Positions 60,703 to 64,000 of a stretch of 64,000 bases of DNA are shown in pieces; the stretch's first letter is position 1; each line of letters starts with the position of its first letter. The DNA lies in assembly GCF_040939455.1 (NCBI RefSeq), contig NC_134112.1, positions 22,966,501-23,030,500 on the forward strand, read 5' to 3'. The notes under the pieces were generated by a model. It made no database searches. It had not been told where the DNA came from and saw only the letters and a list, made by a program, of their open reading frames with translations. Origin of the DNA: Microcebus murinus (lineage: Eukaryota > Chordata > Mammalia > Primates > Cheirogaleidae). The translations under genes and the position numbers were made by a program.

Positions 60703-60892
60703 ACAGTGATGTGTCACTTGAACGACAGGGGTTTGTTCTGAGAATTGCATTGTTAGGCAATTTCATTGTTGTGCAAACGTTCTAGAGTGTACTTACACAA
60801 ACCTTACACAAACGTGGCCTACTATACACCTAGGCTATGCTGTCATGCATGTGATCCATCATTGACTGAAATGCTATGTGGTGCATGATGTA
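60703..60892. mobile_element. Tigger-like MITE, internally deleted
   Basis: 'tgttctgagaattgcattg', 'ttaggcaatttcattgttgt', 'gagtgtacttacacaaacc', 'tactatacacctaggctatg', then the other end 'atgtggtgcatgatgtatg'. Same family as 12297-12695; the central half is missing. Confidence 0.7.
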
Positions 60893-61016
60893 TGTGTGTG
60901 TATACATATATATTAATGTGTATATATATACACATTATATATAGAGAGTGTATACATATATATTAATATATACACACATATACATATTAATATATATGTA
61001 TACACACACATATATG
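60893..61016. repeat. Alternating purine-pyrimidine (TA/TG) region
   Basis: About 120 bases of tatata, tgtgtg and cacaca with inverted-repeat arms (tgtatatatatacaca). It begins at the right end of the Tigger element. Confidence 0.85.
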
Positions 61017-61834
61017 TTCTCCTACTTCAGAACTTCTCAATTTATATATCAAAATGGGCAAGATGACCTTTACTATGATTCAGTTTTATTTCAGTTAGAA
61101 AGTCCACAAAAATTAGAATTTCATATGGTAGGTTAACTGGAATCATAAAAAAATGTTGAAACAAATAAGCAAAAACTTAGGCAGCAAAGTACTTAGATAT
61201 TAATTGCTGAAAAAATAAATTGGTGTTTTAAAATAACCTGCTATGTGTGCATTATCAGTGAAAATATTTATTCTAGCAGTAGGTAGGAGAATGGTATATG
61301 GTATACGATATATGCCCTTATAAAGTTACCTATGAACACAGACACAATACACGCCTATGTCACTCTTAAAAGGGAGAACAGGAAATAGTCTGATGTCAGT
61401 GTGCCAGGCTGTGTGCACACTGAAACCCGCTATGGATGGTGAGAAATTGGAGGTAAATACATACTCTGAGTCTCCAGAGTGGGATGGGTCAGTGATCAGC
61501 AAAGGGTTCTGTTGTTATTTATAGTCTACAACTGAAAAAGCCCTTCAAATATCACTAACCAGAGATAGCAGCAACAGGTAGAGCCAAACCACTTTTGCCA
61601 TAAAACCCTAGTGTCCAGAGTATGGGGATCAGGTTGAGCTCAGTGATCAACCCTGCACAGAACAGCATAATCCCGTTTGGTTGGCACATGCCCACCCTCC
61701 CTCCCACACACCCCAGTATAACTTTATAGGCTGTTGTAACCTGAGAAGTGCCCATCTGAGTCATGAGAATTGGGCTTGATGGGGAGTTACATGTAATAAC
61801 TCTACTTTTGCTTCTGAGTCATTTCTTTCCTTTT

Positions 61835-62885
61835 TCGTTTTTTTTTTAAATTGAGGTGAAACATAACATAAAATTAACCATATTGTACTGTACTACTCGA
61901 GGCTCATCCATGATATAACATGTATCCTATCAGTTCATTCCTTTTTATGGCCCAACAATATTCCATTGTATGCATATACCTTAACTTGTTATCCATTCAT
62001 CTGTTGGTGGACATTTGGGTTGTTTCTACCTTTTGGCTACTGTGAATAGTGCTGTTATGAACATCTGTGTACAAGTATTTATTTCAGTCCCTGTTTTCAA
62101 TTCTTTGGGGTATATCCCTAGGAGTGGAATTTAAGGGTCATATGATAAGTCTATCTGCTAAACTGTTTTCCACAGAGGCCGTACGATTTTACATTTCCAC
62201 CAGCAAGGTATGAGGGTTCTATTAATAATTTTTCCACATCCTGACCAACACTTATTATTTTCCTTTTATAAAAATTATAACCATCCTACTCTGTATAAGA
62301 TATCATTGTGGTTTGATTGCATTTCTTTAATGACTAATGATGTCGAACATCTTTTCATGTGTTTATTGGCCATTTGTATATATATTTTTGAGATATATCT
62401 ATTCAATTTTCTTGACCATTTTAAAAATTAGATTGTCTTTTTGTTGTTGAGGGGTAAGAGACTTATCAGATATATGATTTGCAGGTATTTTATTCCATTC
62501 TGTAGATTGTCTTTTCACTTTCTTGATAATGTCTGTTGACACACAAATGCATTAATTTTGATCAAGTCCAATTTATATGTTTTTCTTTGTTGCTCATGCT
62601 TTTGGCATCATATATAAGAATCCATTGCCAGATCCAAGGTAATGAAGATTGGCCATATGTTTTCTTCTAAGAAATGCTTTATTGTAAGGTTTTAACTCTT
62701 ATATTTAGGTTGTTTATCCATTTTGAGTTAGTTTTTGCAGATGAAGTGAGGCAGTCCAACTTTGTTCTTTTGTATGAGAATATCCAGTAGTCCCAGAATC
62801 CTTTGTTGAAGAGATTATTCATTCTTTCCCTGTTAAATGCTCCTTGGCACCCTTGTCAAAAGTCAATTGGCCATAGATCTCAAAA
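61835..62885 (-). mobile_element. L1M LINE, antisense, about 1 kb
   Basis: Antisense ORF2 text in order: 'acataacataaaattaacca', 'caacaatattccattgtatg', 'ggtatatccctaggagtgga', 'tttacatttccaccagcaag', 'ctaatgatgtcgaacatct', 'atcagatatatgatttgca', 'ttgagttagtttttgcag', 'tggcacccttgtcaaaagtc'. Stops throughout. Confidence 0.85.
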
Positions 62886-62889
62886 CAGA

Positions 62890-63112
62890 CAAAAAAACAA
62901 AGAACTTCTTCTATTTAATGGAGACTCTGTACCATTTGATTATGACCTTTCCAGGCTGAGAGAGTAAATCTCAAATGTTCTCAACACAAAAAAAGTTCAA
63001 CTATCTGAGTTGCTGGATAGGTTAATTAGCTTGATTTAATAATTGCACATTGTATTAAAAAATCACAAGGTCACTTTGTACCCTATAAATATATAATAAA
63101 AAACAAAAAAGT
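62890..63112 (+). mobile_element. L1M-type 3' end fragment
   Basis: 'aggttaattagcttgattta', 'ataattgcacattgtatt', 'aaatatataataaaaaac' resemble the end of L1MA/L1MB-like elements; compare 4640-4760. Confidence 0.45.
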
Positions 63113-63664
63113 TCTAGTATCTCTCAAGTTGAAAAATAGAGCAATAAAAAAATAAAAACTTCTACCAAAAAAAAAATCAGCTGCCCACAGACTATGAGTT
63201 TCTTTTAATATTGACAACAGGTATCAATCTCATACACGTTGGAAACAGCTGAGCAATCCTTTGTGTTGCATATTTTCTCAAACTCCTTTTTCTCTCTGAG
63301 CACACCTGAATCGTGCTATGTAGTGATGATAATCTTGTGTGCACTCAAACCGTCTAAAATATATTATTTTCATTGATTACTTTTATCTTTACTTTTGCCA
63401 TTGATTAAAGGCTGAATTGCACAGTCATTCTGTATCATATAAATATTTTGTTGTTGTGTGTACTGCATTTGAGCTACAAAGGATTGTATTTATGCACATA
63501 AACTACCACATTATAATCAACGAAGAGGATAAGCCTTCTTAGATTGTGTTATAATAAATAATGTTATTTTTTAGGATTTGGAGTTGTGTTAAATTTTTAA
63601 AGAGATTTATATTTCTAAACACATTGTACTAAGAGCCTTGCTCTCTTTAAAAGATGGTACTGAC

Positions 63665-63912
63665 AATGTGGTACATTGCCACCAGTATGTGGTTTACAGT
63701 CAGACTTCAAGCCTGGTTGAAGTCCCAGATCCTTCCTTCCCTTATTAGGTAGAACTTGAAGCAGTTAATTAACCTCTCCAGCCTCAGTTTCTCCATCTTT
63801 AAAGTAGAGATCATAATAACACCTGTGCACAGAGTAGTGAGAACCTCACAAGACAATGTACATGAACATACTTTATAAAGTGCTAGACATATGTGAGTTA
63901 CAATTAGTGTGG
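63665..63912 (+). repeat. MIR SINE
   Basis: 'acagtcagacttcaagcctg', 'cagttaattaacctctccag', 'cctcagtttctccatcttta', 'aagtgctagacatatgtgag'. Confidence 0.85.
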
Positions 63913-64000
63913 CTTTAATTCAACATCAGCAGTGGTTGTTTTACATTATACTTAAATTATTTACTCAATCAAGAAATATTTCTGAGTATGTCCCAAGCAC

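Overview
The window is nuclear DNA of a primate and holds part of one protein-coding gene, CHN2 (beta-chimaerin, a diacylglycerol-regulated GTPase-activating protein for Rac), transcribed from right to left (minus strand). About 99% of it is intron or upstream sequence filled with old and young transposable elements. There are no operons, CRISPR arrays, phages or plasmid features. The lineage is best read as strepsirrhine (lemur/loris-type): the Alu at 54150-54495 has the extended middle section typical of strepsirrhine Alus, and two LINE-1 3' ends (11350-11760 and 32098-33057) carry the 'ttgtacccccataatat...' tail that I associate with lemur L1s. The exact species cannot be told from the sequence alone.

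Coding layout, in transcription order (right to left): (1) a first coding exon of the short beta-1 form starts with ATG at 26644 and runs without a break into an exon shared with the long beta-2 form (shared part 26476-26399); (2) a C1-domain exon at 9161-9077; (3) an exon at 5456-5283 that finishes the C1 domain and opens the RhoGAP domain; (4) an exon at 760-683 with the catalytic arginine finger. All splice sites are AG/GT and all phases join correctly, giving 194 codons plus one base. The rest of the RhoGAP domain must lie left of position 1. The SH2-domain exons and first exons of beta-2 were not found and should lie right of the window.

The C1 domain is complete across three exons with every zinc ligand in its usual spacing, and the arginine finger is present, so the gene looks intact. 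Membrane diacylglycerol would recruit the protein through C1 and the GAP domain would then switch off Rac.

Region by region: 0-9 kb has three exons and short introns with MIR, L2, an Alu monomer with an (AAAG)n tail and L1M fragments. 9-26 kb is one 17 kb intron with a nested L2/L1/Tigger stack (11-13.2 kb), HAL1/L1M sequence, two MER5A copies, a 190-base polypurine tract and an MLT1 LTR. 26.4-27.1 kb is the beta-1 exon and its probable promoter. 27-64 kb is upstream intron, rich in MIR, L2, L1M and MLT1 LTRs, with one CpG-dense island at about 47.76-48.33 kb that may be a further promoter or regulatory element.

Repeat names come from recognising consensus-like text by eye; their ends are approximate (tens of bases) and subfamily names are tentative. 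No previously undescribed biological system was found; the most useful leads are the composite beta-1 exon, a microsatellite serving as a splice-acceptor pyrimidine tract, and the CpG cluster.
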